A stretch of DNA of 64,000 bases from contig NZ_CP011388.1 of assembly GCF_001644605.1 (NCBI RefSeq), positions 4,879,501-4,943,500 of the forward strand. The letters are read 5' to 3'. The stretch is from Paenibacillus swuensis. Its GTDB lineage: Bacteria > Bacillota > Bacilli > Paenibacillales > DY6. Below are positions 1 to 9,182 of this stretch, in pieces. The position numbers were made by a program, and so were the translations under genes. The notes beneath the pieces are model-generated. The model saw only the letters and a list, made by a program, of their open reading frames with translations. It was not told the origin of the DNA and did not search any database. Each line of letters begins with the position of its first letter. Position 1 is the first letter of the stretch.

Positions 1-107
1 ATGAGCGCATCGACGCGCGAGCCGGGCCGCGCGCAGTCTTGCAGGATCTGTTCCCGCTCCGCGGGCGGGTACAGGTCCAGATGAATATGCGCATCGATTA
101 GCCGCAT
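1..107 (-). CDS. TatD-like metal-dependent hydrolase, N-terminal fragment
   Basis: Only the first 35 codons lie in the window; the gene runs off the left edge. The protein opens MRLIDAHIHLDLYPP, and the HxH pair directly after the first beta strand is the metal-binding start of TatD-type and related amidohydrolases. The ATG at 107 follows a GGAGGGG ribosome-binding site with a 7-base spacer. The family mostly holds Mg2+/Zn2+-dependent hydrolases, but the fragment is too short to name a substrate. It points away from the AraC gene at 175-1035 on the same strand and lies downstream of it by 67 bases, so the two could be co-transcribed. Confidence 0.6.
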   Translation of the reverse strand, partial: MRLIDAHIHLDLYPPAEREQILQDCARPGSRVDAL

Positions 108-174
108 GTGATGTCCCCTCCATTTTGCACATAATAGTCGCAGTAACTCTTGCTCGCTTCGCTCTTTGATTTCG

Positions 175-1035
175 TCATAACAGTACGCCCCTTGTCCGAT
201 ATTTGTGGGGAGAGATGCCTGTGACTTTTTTGAACGTCTGACAGAAATAGGATGTGTTTCCCAGACCGACCTCGCTACCGACCCACTCCACCGATTTGGA
301 AGTTGTCTGCAATAACCGGCAGGCATGTCGGATTCGAGTGGCATTTACATATTCCGTAATACTGCTGCCCGTCTCTTGACGAAACACCCGCGAGCAATAG
401 GATTTAGACAGATGCAAGGCTTCTGCCAACATATCCAGATCAAAGCCTTTCGCATAATGCTGTTCGATCCATTGCATGATCTGTTCCGAATACCGGGTGA
501 CGCGAATGGCGGGGGGAAGCGGCGTGGCTTTCTCATCAATGCATGTCATGAGCTGCATTAGCAACAAAAGTGTTCTTTCCTCTTGTTCTTCATGCCGTTG
601 CGCCTCTTTATGTAACCCGCTCATATCGAATATCCCTTCAACAAACGCAAACCGATCCGAGAGGTCAAACGCGCATTCCGCTAACGATTGAAACCAGAGC
701 CGTTGAAATTTCCCGTGCATCCAATCCCAACTCTTCAGTTTGGCGGCAACCTGTACCGGATCAAAGCTGAATATCGTGCGTTCATAAGGCGTCTCCGGAC
801 TGGTCTCCGCATGCACGAGGTGCAGTTCATAAGGTTGGAAATAGTAGAGCATGCCCGGTTTCATCGGATAATTTTCTTCATTCACGATGACATGTCCGGT
901 GCCTCGATGGATATATAACAGCTCGCAGCTTTGGTGGAAATGGCAATAGCCTTCAAATTCTGTCTCCGTCCGTTGCCGATGCGCGATATCGAACAGTTTG
1001 GTGCCGAAGTCCACCTGCTTAAAAAATTGTTTCAT
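175..1035 (-). CDS. AraC-family transcriptional regulator
   Basis: A 286-residue regulator. The N-terminal half is a cupin-type ligand-sensing domain (CHFHQSCELLYIHRGTGHV and the YYFQPYELHLVHA strand). The last 100 residues carry the two AraC helix-turn-helix units, including LAEALHLSKSYCSRVFRQE and VGLGNTSYFCQTFKKVTGISPHKYR. I place the start at the ATG at 1035, preceded by GGTGGGGG, rather than at an earlier in-frame codon lacking a site. It is divergent from the GH88 gene at 1164, with 128 bases between, so it most likely controls that gene in response to a uronic-acid sugar. The inducer is inferred only from the neighbour. Confidence 0.9.
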   Translation of the reverse strand: MKQFFKQVDFGTKLFDIAHRQRTETEFEGYCHFHQSCELLYIHRGTGHVIVNEENYPMKPGMLYYFQPYELHLVHAETSPETPYERTIFSFDPVQVAAKLKSWDWMHGKFQRLWFQSLAECAFDLSDRFAFVEGIFDMSGLHKEAQRHEEQEERTLLLLMQLMTCIDEKATPLPPAIRVTRYSEQIMQWIEQHYAKGFDLDMLAEALHLSKSYCSRVFRQETGSSITEYVNATRIRHACRLLQTTSKSVEWVGSEVGLGNTSYFCQTFKKVTGISPHKYRTRGVLL

Positions 1036-1163
1036 TCCATCCCCCACCGCAGTTCGTAGAATATCAAATGACAATAGAGCAACATTTTTGGACAAAGCAA
1101 TGCAACCGATTTCAACAATCAACCCTTATACTGAACATACGAAATCATAAGGAGGCATATACA

Positions 1164-2276
1164 ATGACAGTAACATTGACAGGCACCCTGTTGCAACGTC
1201 TGGAAGAGAAAGTGCTGCGTATGGTACAGCAAATGGGAGATAAATCTCCGCATGTGGCGCGCGCGGACGGCAAGTATGATGATATGGCTACGGACTGGTG
1301 GACATCCGGATTTTGGCCGGGGATGCTTTGGATTATGTATGATATGACAGGAAATGAAAAGTTTAAAGAGGCGGCTTGGGGCTGGGACGCGAAGATTGAG
1401 CCTTGGTTAACGAAAACCTCACTGGATTTGCATCATGATGTAGGCTTTCAGTTTTTGGCCACGGCGGTAATTAAACATACGTTGACCGGCGATGCGGACG
1501 GATTGCGCAGAGGCTTGCAAGCGGCGAATTTCCTGGCTGGACGGTTCAACCCCGCAGGTAACTTCATTCGCGCATGGAACGGGGACGACAACGCGGGTTG
1601 GGCGATTATCGACTGCATGATGAACATCTCTCTGTTGTTCTGGGCTTCCGAAGTGACCGGCGATCCGCGTTACAGACATATTGCGGTTCGACATGCGGAT
1701 ACCGCCTTGGCGAACTTCATTCGGGAAGACGGCTCCGTTCGTCACATTGTGAGCTTCGATCCGGAAACAGGCGGGTTTATTGAGGCATTCGGCGGCCAGG
1801 GCTTCGCTCCGGATTCCGCCTGGAGCCGGGGCAACGCATGGGCGCTGCACGGATTCGCCAACGTGTACCGTTGGACGAAGGACGTGAAGTATCTGCATGC
1901 GGCCAAGCGCGTAGCGCATTATTTTATCGCGGCCTTGCCGGAGGACGGCGTGGCGCATTGGGATTTTCGCACCGGCGAAAACAACCCGCCGCGTGACAGC
2001 TCCGCTTCCGCGATCGCCGCTTCCGGCTTGTTGGAAATTGCCGATGCGGTTGGTGAAGGCGAGCGCGGCTTGTATCTGAAGAAGGCGGAACATATTGTCG
2101 CCTCCCTTACGGAGAACTACGGAACCTGGGATGACCCGTCTCACGAAGCGATCCTTACGCAAGGAACCGGGCATTTGCCGGCTAACTCCAACATCAACGT
2201 TTCGCTCATTTATGGCGATTACTATTATATTGAAGCGGTTGCCAAGCTAAACGGCTGGAAACATCGCATTCATTAA
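1164..2276 (+). CDS. GH88 unsaturated glucuronyl hydrolase
   Basis: A 370-residue cytoplasmic enzyme with no signal peptide. It fits glycoside hydrolase family 88, which hydrates the 4,5-double bond of unsaturated uronic acids left by polysaccharide lyases and so releases the next sugar. The two aspartates known to be catalytic in this family are in place: D92 in HHDVGFQF and D150 in WAIIDCMMN, close to the D88/D149 numbering of Bacillus sp. GL1 UGL. The (alpha/alpha)6-barrel pattern of aromatic-rich repeats runs the whole length. The ATG at 1164 follows AAGGAGG with good spacing. A clear terminator follows, so the gene is monocistronic. Substrate could be pectin-, xanthan- or glycosaminoglycan-derived. 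Confidence 0.9.
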   Translation: MTVTLTGTLLQRLEEKVLRMVQQMGDKSPHVARADGKYDDMATDWWTSGFWPGMLWIMYDMTGNEKFKEAAWGWDAKIEPWLTKTSLDLHHDVGFQFLATAVIKHTLTGDADGLRRGLQAANFLAGRFNPAGNFIRAWNGDDNAGWAIIDCMMNISLLFWASEVTGDPRYRHIAVRHADTALANFIREDGSVRHIVSFDPETGGFIEAFGGQGFAPDSAWSRGNAWALHGFANVYRWTKDVKYLHAAKRVAHYFIAALPEDGVAHWDFRTGENNPPRDSSASAIAASGLLEIADAVGEGERGLYLKKAEHIVASLTENYGTWDDPSHEAILTQGTGHLPANSNINVSLIYGDYYYIEAVAKLNGWKHRIH

Positions 2277-2279
2277 AAA

Positions 2280-2310
2280 GAAGCCGATCCTGTTTAACGG
2301 GATCGGCTTC
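2280..2310 (+). terminator. Rho-independent terminator of GH88 gene
   Basis: A perfect 11-base-pair stem (GAAGCCGATCC / GGATCGGCTTC) with a 9-base loop, starting four bases after the stop codon and followed by TCTTTC. Confidence 0.8.
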
Positions 2311-2344
2311 TCTTTCACTAGAGGACACATTAACTAATACGATG

Positions 2345-4198
2345 TCAATTAGGCACTTGAATACTCAGTCCCGTTAGTTTGCCTTGCTTTTCTGTATATA
2401 CAACTACAATCTCACCGTTCGGAAAAGACAGGGTGGCTTTATATTTCTGTACTCTATCAGAATTTTTGGAAAGAACCTCGCCCTTATACCCGCCGTCCGT
2501 AAGACCTGTTCTGGACAGGTAGGTCATAACGGTTGTTACATCCGCTCCCCGATAAAGCCCGCGAAGATAAGTCGTCCACTCGCTTGCGCTCCAATCGGGC
2601 CCTCGAACTTCCATATTACGCGATCTTAGATATTCCAAACGCTTCCCTAAGGTTTCCCCATCCGCTTCCTGTAAAGAAGCGATCATTTGGGCAGGTATGC
2701 CGTCTGACAGATGAATTGTTTGATTTTTGGCTTGTAACATCGTAAAAATATCCTCTTGTGTTCTTTCGTTACTAAACCAGTAGTATTTAAATTCATTCGG
2801 ATTGACATGCGAAGGCGCGGGTAACATATAATTCCCATCTGAAGAAGCCGGTATTTCAAGCACAGGGAATCTCGCCGGGTGTTGAGCTATGAAAACGGAT
2901 TTTCCGTCCCCGCTAACCATCATTTTAATGTCCAGCACGTTGCGTGAGTCTCCATCTTCCGTTGTTAACCCCGCAGTTCCGCTTAAGGATGAATAGTAGA
3001 ACGAACCGTCCGTTCCCTTCTCTTTGCTGAGTCTATAAAAGAACCGATCTTTTTCTTTAACATTTTCAACTGTATTATAGGTTGTGTTCCCTTTGTTCTT
3101 ATATTCATCTTGGTCAACTGACCACAGAATCTCACCCGTCCCCCTTAGTTCATCCGGAGCATCCTCCACTGTCCATTGGGGTAAATTCAACCGTATTCGG
3201 TAGCTGTCCTGACTCCAAGCATAAGTATGATAACTTTGTTTCGAGAGTCTGTACGCCTCCGAATAATCCGCAGAGTACCCGACTCCCTCCATTTCACGCA
3301 TGGATTGCAGAGGTTGAAACGCCGTTAAATAGGAGCCCTGCGCTACATAAACGCCCGCCAGAGGTAATGTGATCAAGAGTACATAAGAAAAGCCCTGTGC
3401 CCATCTACCGTAACGCGCGGCAACCGCCGGATAATCAGCAATTGTCTCTCCGTCCTTCGTCAGGCAGTCGGTCAACTTCTTTACAAACTCATAAATCAAC
3501 CAGGTTCCGGTGCAAGAATAGAGGATCAGCACCAAATACACATTTATAGGTTCCTCCAGTAAGCTGATTAAACTAATACTTAACGTGCAGACCAATGCCA
3601 GTATCACTAACGGGATAAAAGATGAGAAGTATTTCTTCATATAAGTCGCGGAAGTGTTCAGTGCTTTAGCGACCCTTAAGTCTTGAATGATAATCAGGTA
3701 TGGCGCCAAAGAAAAGAACAAGAACAGAAGTGACAGCACAATCCCTAACGGCCAAAGGAACAGAGCGGAAATAAACACGATCGCACCCGTGAATGTTTCA
3801 AAAACAGTCCAGCCTATCATCCGTTTAAAGAACATTCTTCCACCCGACAGCATGTTGTACGGCTTACCTTGAACTAAGGCATGTATTCCTCCTATATACA
3901 TACCGCGGATATAACTGTGTACCAAGATGTACAATATCGTCATTGGAACCGTCCATTCCATATGAATGTGTTCCACCTTGAAAGGAGTCAGTTGTATTTT
4001 AAGCTGCTGCAGCGATGGGAGATGGAAAGGGATTGCCGCAGTAATTCCCGGACGTTGGACAGGCGCAATCTCTGGCGTCCCCCCTAAGAATGAGAAATGA
4101 GGGATAACAGTGAAGCCGTAATAGGCTCCCCATCCCAGCAATAAACCCAATCCTATGTCTAGAGTCATTGCCAATAAAACCAGTTTTCTGAAATTCAA
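2345..4198 (-). CDS. Multi-pass membrane protein of unknown function
   Basis: I do not recognise this 617-residue protein. About seven hydrophobic segments fall in the first 300 residues (near 7-29, 85-105, 133-175, 195-240 and 275-297). A long hydrophilic C-terminal part of about 310 residues follows and should sit outside the cell. The N-terminal half has the feel of a polytopic DUF975/YesL-like membrane block; the C-terminal half shows no motif I can name. The start is a TTG at 4198, chosen because GGAGAG lies 7 bases upstream. It lies downstream of the SLH protein on the same strand, but a terminator at 4298-4324 separates them. Confidence 0.7.
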   Translation of the reverse strand: MNFRKLVLLAMTLDIGLGLLLGWGAYYGFTVIPHFSFLGGTPEIAPVQRPGITAAIPFHLPSLQQLKIQLTPFKVEHIHMEWTVPMTILYILVHSYIRGMYIGGIHALVQGKPYNMLSGGRMFFKRMIGWTVFETFTGAIVFISALFLWPLGIVLSLLFLFFSLAPYLIIIQDLRVAKALNTSATYMKKYFSSFIPLVILALVCTLSISLISLLEEPINVYLVLILYSCTGTWLIYEFVKKLTDCLTKDGETIADYPAVAARYGRWAQGFSYVLLITLPLAGVYVAQGSYLTAFQPLQSMREMEGVGYSADYSEAYRLSKQSYHTYAWSQDSYRIRLNLPQWTVEDAPDELRGTGEILWSVDQDEYKNKGNTTYNTVENVKEKDRFFYRLSKEKGTDGSFYYSSLSGTAGLTTEDGDSRNVLDIKMMVSGDGKSVFIAQHPARFPVLEIPASSDGNYMLPAPSHVNPNEFKYYWFSNERTQEDIFTMLQAKNQTIHLSDGIPAQMIASLQEADGETLGKRLEYLRSRNMEVRGPDWSASEWTTYLRGLYRGADVTTVMTYLSRTGLTDGGYKGEVLSKNSDRVQKYKATLSFPNGEIVVVYTEKQGKLTGLSIQVPN

Positions 4199-4297
4199 AA
4201 TAACTCTCCGTTCTTCTGCTTAATTCTCATGATGTCTAACGCAATAGGGCGCTCTAAAGTTACAGTGTTGTACATTAACACAACATCACAAAGAAAA

Positions 4298-4324
4298 GCA
4301 ATACCCGCTTTTTGCGGATATTGC
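4298..4324 (-). terminator. Terminator of the SLH-domain gene
   Basis: On the minus strand GCAATATCCGC pairs with GCGGGTATTGC (one G-T pair) around AAAAA, followed by TTTTCTTT, ten bases past the stop at 4334. Confidence 0.8.
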
Positions 4325-4333
4325 CTACCATGT

Positions 4334-6571
4334 TTATTCTTCAACAAGCTTAGCAAGGACTACTGCCGCCTGTGCCCGAGTGGTCAGCCCTTTGGGTTCG
4401 AACCGGTTGTCATTGCCGCCGCTAATAAACCCGAGCGAAACCGATTCCTTCACACTGGATTGAGCCCAAGCACTAATCAAAGCACTGTCAAGGAAAGACT
4501 TCCCGGATTCAGAAAGCACTCCTGCTTCCGTTGTTTCCTGCGGTTCCGCTGTTTGTACTGACTTGTAGCGATATGCATTCACCAACATAACGGCCATTTG
4601 CTCCCGCGTCAGCGTATCGTTGGAGCCGAACTGGCTCCCCGTTATGCCCTGGGTAATGCCGGCTATCACCGCCGCATACACATCCTTGCTGTACCAGGCC
4701 TTCGGCGGAACATCCCGGAAGCTGCCGTCTGTAACCGTTCCCCTTAACCCCAGCGCTCTCGACAGCATGGATACGAATTCGGCACGGGTAACTTTACCGC
4801 CTGGACTGAAGGTGTCTCTAGTCGTTCCACTGACAACTTGACGCCCGATCAGATGCTCAATGGGTTGTTGCGCCCAATGTCCGCGGATATCATCGAACGT
4901 CTTCTTGTATTCGAGCATCACCATGACCCGGTGTTGAATTGGCGCAGTAAGCGTATGTGCTTCCGTATCCCGTTGTCCGCCAATATAAGCCCAGTCTCTG
5001 TCGTAGTTCTGATATCCGAAGAAATGAAGCCTTTCAGTCTTGTTATAATGCCAAGGATCGTAGAACATGGTAAGTTCAACAGGATGGTGTTTAATCGGGG
5101 AGTCCTTGCCCCCCTTTATCTCCAAACCGTAATAGCTGGCCAGGTCCATTGGAGCGGAGTTATCATCACCCAGTGTCATTTCAAAATGATAGTACTCCGA
5201 CTTCTCGTGGGCATCCGATGGATTGTAAGGAACGCGTTCTTGTGCATTCGCATTCATAACCCGGAACCGAATGCCGTTCTCAGAAGTTTCTTCTTGAAGC
5301 AGAGCTACCGGGAAATTCAACGTGAACTCACGAGTTCTCAATTCAATGGGTTTACTAGCGCGACCCGCCTCCGTCACCATCTCCTTGGACAGGAATACGT
5401 CCAACTTATCCAAGCGCTCCGGATTGACGGAATGAATCGTGATTTTGTCCGAATTGACCGCTTGGACTTGAGGTTCCCAGTCCGTTCTTGCCGGATTCAC
5501 ATTTAACACATTCGAGCCGAATGAATCCACGGTTGTGCTATAAGGGGGCATCTGATGATCTTGTGCGAGTTGCTTCACAGCATCCATGTCCTTGAATGAA
5601 TAAATGCGATGATCCCCCTGATGGGGATCTTCTTGAATATCATTGCCTATATGCATGAGCATACTGCCGTCTTTCATGGAGATCATGTGTTCAACCTTAT
5701 ATGGCAGATCGAACAGTTTACTGTACGTATTCTTTAAGTACACCGCCTTGGTTGTAAAGACATACTCCCCGTTCGTCCCAATAATGTACTGATCCATGTA
5801 ACTTCCATAAATCTGGGCTACCTTGTCCGCATTCATTCGTCGACCCGCATAATACACAGAGGTTCCATCCTGCACAACGAGATTGGACGGGGGATACATG
5901 AATCCGTAGCCTTCCGTTTCACTTTGGAACGAATAATCTGTCATGTTCAAAGCGGTGATGGAGCCGCCTGACGTACCGCCTTCTCCAATATATAACAGGT
6001 CCCGTCCAACATCAGCTTTGATGTCCGGCGAGCTGAACGAATAACGGTTATTATGGAAATGACTGCCTATGTCCATGTTGTGTCCTGAAGCGCGGTCGTA
6101 TACGTTAATATCGTTGTAGTAGCTGTCTATGTAGAATATTTTGTCCCCGGCCAGCGCAATTCGGTTTGTGGTTCTGCCTAACTCGATACTCGTTAGCGGT
6201 CCGTTCAGCAGAGCGCCGTGTCCGGTATCAATGACATTCAGCGACGTGGCTTCGGTTTGAGCAATGTATAACCGATCATCGGGACCCAGCTCAATATCCG
6301 CTGTACCAGATCCTGCATAACGTTTATGTTCAATCTTCAGTGTTGTAGCGTTTATGTATAGCAGTTCGTTGCGTACGAGCGCATAAATATACTTTCCGTC
6401 CCGGCTCGTGGTCCAATCTGTAAGCGGTGCGTCCAACGTTAACGGAAGGTTGTTGTTGGATGGGGTCAAATGCGGCGTGGCGGCTTGTATGGCGGTTTGC
6501 CCGACAGGAAGTACGGTTCCCAGGCATACGGAAAGAAGAGTTGAAGTAATAATCAGTGTCTGTCTAAACAC
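4334..6571 (-). CDS. Secreted beta-propeller protein with three SLH domains
   Basis: A 745-residue exported protein. Residues 1-30 form a signal peptide ending near IQAATP. Residues 40-330 hold repeated strand motifs with DGKYIYAL, DDRLYIAQ and ERSG-like turns typical of YVTN/WD-type propellers. Residues 563-745 hold three S-layer homology domains, recognisable by FDDIRGHWAQ, FRDVPPKAWY and the FSPGGKVTRAEF / FGSNDTLTREQM / FEPKGLTTRAQA motifs. SLH domains anchor proteins to pyruvylated cell-wall polymer, so this is probably a surface protein. Its ligand is unknown. The start is a GTG at 6571 with AGGG 8 bases upstream. It is divergent from spoVR. Confidence 0.88.
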   Translation of the reverse strand: MFRQTLIITSTLLSVCLGTVLPVGQTAIQAATPHLTPSNNNLPLTLDAPLTDWTTSRDGKYIYALVRNELLYINATTLKIEHKRYAGSGTADIELGPDDRLYIAQTEATSLNVIDTGHGALLNGPLTSIELGRTTNRIALAGDKIFYIDSYYNDINVYDRASGHNMDIGSHFHNNRYSFSSPDIKADVGRDLLYIGEGGTSGGSITALNMTDYSFQSETEGYGFMYPPSNLVVQDGTSVYYAGRRMNADKVAQIYGSYMDQYIIGTNGEYVFTTKAVYLKNTYSKLFDLPYKVEHMISMKDGSMLMHIGNDIQEDPHQGDHRIYSFKDMDAVKQLAQDHQMPPYSTTVDSFGSNVLNVNPARTDWEPQVQAVNSDKITIHSVNPERLDKLDVFLSKEMVTEAGRASKPIELRTREFTLNFPVALLQEETSENGIRFRVMNANAQERVPYNPSDAHEKSEYYHFEMTLGDDNSAPMDLASYYGLEIKGGKDSPIKHHPVELTMFYDPWHYNKTERLHFFGYQNYDRDWAYIGGQRDTEAHTLTAPIQHRVMVMLEYKKTFDDIRGHWAQQPIEHLIGRQVVSGTTRDTFSPGGKVTRAEFVSMLSRALGLRGTVTDGSFRDVPPKAWYSKDVYAAVIAGITQGITGSQFGSNDTLTREQMAVMLVNAYRYKSVQTAEPQETTEAGVLSESGKSFLDSALISAWAQSSVKESVSLGFISGGNDNRFEPKGLTTRAQAAVVLAKLVEE

Positions 6572-6751
6572 GGTGACGTCCCTACCTTTCTATGAAGAAG
6601 TTGAGGGTTTATTCTAACGGAAGCGGTTTAATTTTGCCATGCAAATATATGGAATTAAAAAAACGACTCGCGATGGAGCCGGTTCATGTTCAATATAAGG
6701 ATACTCTTCAACATGGCGCATCCTAGGATATATAGATACTGAGTTGATTAA

Positions 6752-6785
6752 AAGCCAAGAAAACAGCCCTACTGTTTCTTGGCTT
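6752..6785. terminator. Terminator-like hairpin in a divergent intergenic region
   Basis: An 11-base-pair stem (AAGCCAAGAAA / TTTCTTGGCTT) with T-rich flanks on both sides. It sits between two genes that diverge (SLH gene and spoVR), where no gene ends. It could attenuate spoVR or be left over from a lost gene. The rest of 6572-6861 shows no ORF and nothing else I can support. Confidence 0.55.
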
Positions 6786-6861
6786 TATTCTTTCCCTCAT
6801 ACCCCCTCCCCCACGCACATATACATAGCTACAGACAGCAATTTACCAAGGGGTGAAGGAC

Positions 6862-8289
6862 ATGCGTGACACGGAAATCAAGGAACTGGAATACGCCATA
6901 GCGGAAATCATGGAGGTGGCGGACGGGTTCGGGCTCGACTATTATCCGATGCGATACGAGGTTTGTCCGGCAGATATCATCTATACCTTCGGCGCGTACG
7001 GCATGCCTACCCGGTTCTCGCACTGGAGCTTCGGCAAGACGTTCAATAAGATGAAGACGCAATACGACTTGGGTTTAAGCAAAATATACGAGCTCGTCAT
7101 CAACTCAAACCCCTGCTATGCCTTCCTTCTGGACGGTAACTCTTTGATCCAAAATAAACTGATCGTAGCCCACGTCCTTGCCCACTGCGATTTCTTCAAA
7201 AATAATGCCCGCTTCTCCAAGACGAACCGCAATATGGTCGAGAGCATGTCTGCAACCGCCGAGCGCGTTCGTGAATATGAGATGCAGTACGGAACGGATC
7301 AAGTCGAAAAGTTCATTGACGCCGTCCTGGCCATTCAAGAGCATGTCGATCCAACCATTGTGAAGCCTTACCAACTGGAGAAGGAACGTTATCTCGACCT
7401 GATGCAGCGCAAACATGAACCGTCTCCTCCGCCCATCACGGCTTATGACGATTTATGGAATTTGGAGAATACAGGGCAAGAAAAGGATGCAACCCCTGAA
7501 CTGAAGCGTTTTCCGCCGCATCCGGAGAAGGATATTCTGTGGTTTATCGAGGAATATTCCACTGTGCTTGAGCCGTGGCAACGCGATATTCTGACGATGC
7601 TGCGCGATGAGATGCTCTACTTCTGGCCTCAGCTGGAGACGAAGATCATGAATGAAGGCTGGGCTTCCTACTGGCATCAGCGCATTCTTCGGGAGCTTGA
7701 CCTGACCGCAAGCGAGACCATCGAGTTTGCCAAATTAAACGCATCGGTGGTGCAGCCGTCCCAACATACCCTGAACCCTTACTACCTGGGGCTGAAAATA
7801 TTCGAAGATATCGAGAAGCGCTGGGAGAATCCTTCGGCTGAGGATCGCGAACGCTTTAAGCGCGAGCCCGGCCGCGGCCGCGAGAAGATGTTTGAGGTGC
7901 GCGAAAACGATTCTGATCTGTCGTTTATCCGTAACTATATGACCAAAGATCTGGTGAAAGAGCTGGATTTGTACGTTTTTGAGAAAAAGGGGCCGGAATG
8001 GAAAATTACCGATAAGTCGTGGCAAAATATCCGCGACCAGCTGGTCTATTCCCGCGTCAACGGCGGTTTCCCTTATCTTGTCGTGCAAGACGGCGATTTC
8101 TTGCGGAACGGCGAGCTGTATCTGCTTCACCAGTACGAAGGCGTGGAGCTTGACCTAAAGTATCTGGAGCGCACTCTACCCTACGTCTTCCAAATTTGGG
8201 GTAAATCCATCCATATGGAAACCGTCGTGGAGGATAAGCGCGCGGTGTTCACCTATGACGGGAAGAAGCTGCATCGCAAGTTTCTATAA
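6862..8289 (+). CDS. spoVR: SpoVR family protein
   Basis: A 475-residue protein matching the SpoVR family, which in Bacillus subtilis is needed for normal spore cortex and in enteric bacteria (YcgB) is linked to the PrkA/YeaG stress kinase system. Family-like stretches are [34 protein letters not shown]-type sequence near residues 25-60, the [14 protein letters not shown] region, and [18 protein letters not shown] near residue 270. The H and E in the last motif are suggestive of a metal site. An in-frame GTG at 6853 exists, but ATG 6862 has the better-spaced AAGGGG. PrkA is also in this window but 48 kb away. Confidence 0.93.
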   Translation: MRDTEIKELEYAIAEIMEVADGFGLDYYPMRYEVCPADIIYTFGAYGMPTRFSHWSFGKTFNKMKTQYDLGLSKIYELVINSNPCYAFLLDGNSLIQNKLIVAHVLAHCDFFKNNARFSKTNRNMVESMSATAERVREYEMQYGTDQVEKFIDAVLAIQEHVDPTIVKPYQLEKERYLDLMQRKHEPSPPPITAYDDLWNLENTGQEKDATPELKRFPPHPEKDILWFIEEYSTVLEPWQRDILTMLRDEMLYFWPQLETKIMNEGWASYWHQRILRELDLTASETIEFAKLNASVVQPSQHTLNPYYLGLKIFEDIEKRWENPSAEDRERFKREPGRGREKMFEVRENDSDLSFIRNYMTKDLVKELDLYVFEKKGPEWKITDKSWQNIRDQLVYSRVNGGFPYLVVQDGDFLRNGELYLLHQYEGVELDLKYLERTLPYVFQIWGKSIHMETVVEDKRAVFTYDGKKLHRKFL

Positions 8290-8309
8290 ACGCACTTCGC
8301 CACAAAGGA

Positions 8310-8350
8310 AGAGCCCGAACGAGAAGCGAAACGCTTCGTGTTCGGGCTCT
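8310..8350. terminator. Bidirectional terminator between spoVR and an AraC gene
   Basis: AGAGCCCGAAC pairs with GTTCGGGCTCT and an inner GAAGCG/CGCTTC stem extends it. It sits between convergent genes ending at 8289 and 8352 and can serve both. Confidence 0.8.
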
Positions 8351-8351
8351 A

Positions 8352-9152
8352 TTATTTGTGCCAAGCGTCCAATCGAATTTCCGTTGGAGTTCTGCCGGTT
8401 TGCTTTTTCATGACTCTGGCAAAATGGTACGTGCTCTTAAACCCGCAGCGTTCAGTAATTTCGTTAATCCGAAGCCCCGTCTGAATGAGAAGCTCGTTTG
8501 CCCTTAGCACTCGATAGTTCCAGACATATTTCATCGGAGTCGTGTCTTCATGCAGCCGGAACAAGCGTACCAGATGCTCCGGGGACACCCCGGCTTGGGA
8601 AGCAATGTCCCGGAGGGACAGCTCCTCGTGAAAATGACTGTTTATGAAATCCTTCGCAAGCAGGATGGAAGGGTGAAGATCCTGAAGTTGCCTGGACCTG
8701 AAGTTGGCTGCCATAAACAGTTCAATAGCCCCGTAACCTATGCTGCGAATGACATTACTGGTCTGTTCGTATTGCGTTTGAAGTGACAACAGCAGTTCGA
8801 CCGTTCGATTCAATTCGGAAGGAATGGAAATGATGTTTGGAAGGGCTTCAAGGCCGTTTCGTTTCAATTCCGTCAACTCAGGCACATGCACGCTGATCCA
8901 GCGATGCCAGGTTTCCTGATGCGAACTGAATTTGAACCATTCTTGATGCTGCGGCTTCAACAACAGCACTTGCCCGGGCAATACCTGATGCAGAACGCCA
9001 TCCACGGTCACTTCCATAGAACCGCTGTGCACCAGAACCAGCTGGATATCCTGCTGCTTTCTCGGACCATAGCTCCCGCCCGGGGGATAGACGATATTGC
9101 CGGCATAGACCGAGTATACGTCGTCTAAACCGAGCAGGTGCTTCTGATCCAT
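8352..9152 (-). CDS. AraC-family transcriptional regulator
   Basis: A 266-residue regulator: cupin sensing domain in residues 15-100 (IQLVLVHSGSMEVTVDG, LPGQVLLLKPQHQEWF) and two helix-turn-helix units in residues 165-262 (IASQAGVSPEHLVRLFRLH; ITERCGFKSTYHFARVMKKQTGRTP). The ATG at 9152 is preceded by GGAG. It starts 30 bases after the stop of the PhyH-type gene on the same strand, so the two likely form an operon in which the regulator is the second gene. That points to local control of the dioxygenase, probably by the product of its pathway; this is inference. Confidence 0.9.
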   Translation of the reverse strand: MDQKHLLGLDDVYSVYAGNIVYPPGGSYGPRKQQDIQLVLVHSGSMEVTVDGVLHQVLPGQVLLLKPQHQEWFKFSSHQETWHRWISVHVPELTELKRNGLEALPNIISIPSELNRTVELLLSLQTQYEQTSNVIRSIGYGAIELFMAANFRSRQLQDLHPSILLAKDFINSHFHEELSLRDIASQAGVSPEHLVRLFRLHEDTTPMKYVWNYRVLRANELLIQTGLRINEITERCGFKSTYHFARVMKKQTGRTPTEIRLDAWHK

Positions 9153-9182
9153 AGATCTTTAACTCCTTAATCTAATAATCCC

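Noticed and set aside
1419-2174. A 251-codon open frame on the minus strand
   Set aside because: It lies inside the GH88 gene on the opposite strand and its Arg/Gly-rich translation has no domain signature.
4838-5506. A 222-codon open frame on the plus strand
   Set aside because: It is wholly antisense to the SLH-domain gene, has no ribosome-binding site or recognisable motif, and is a shadow of the real gene.
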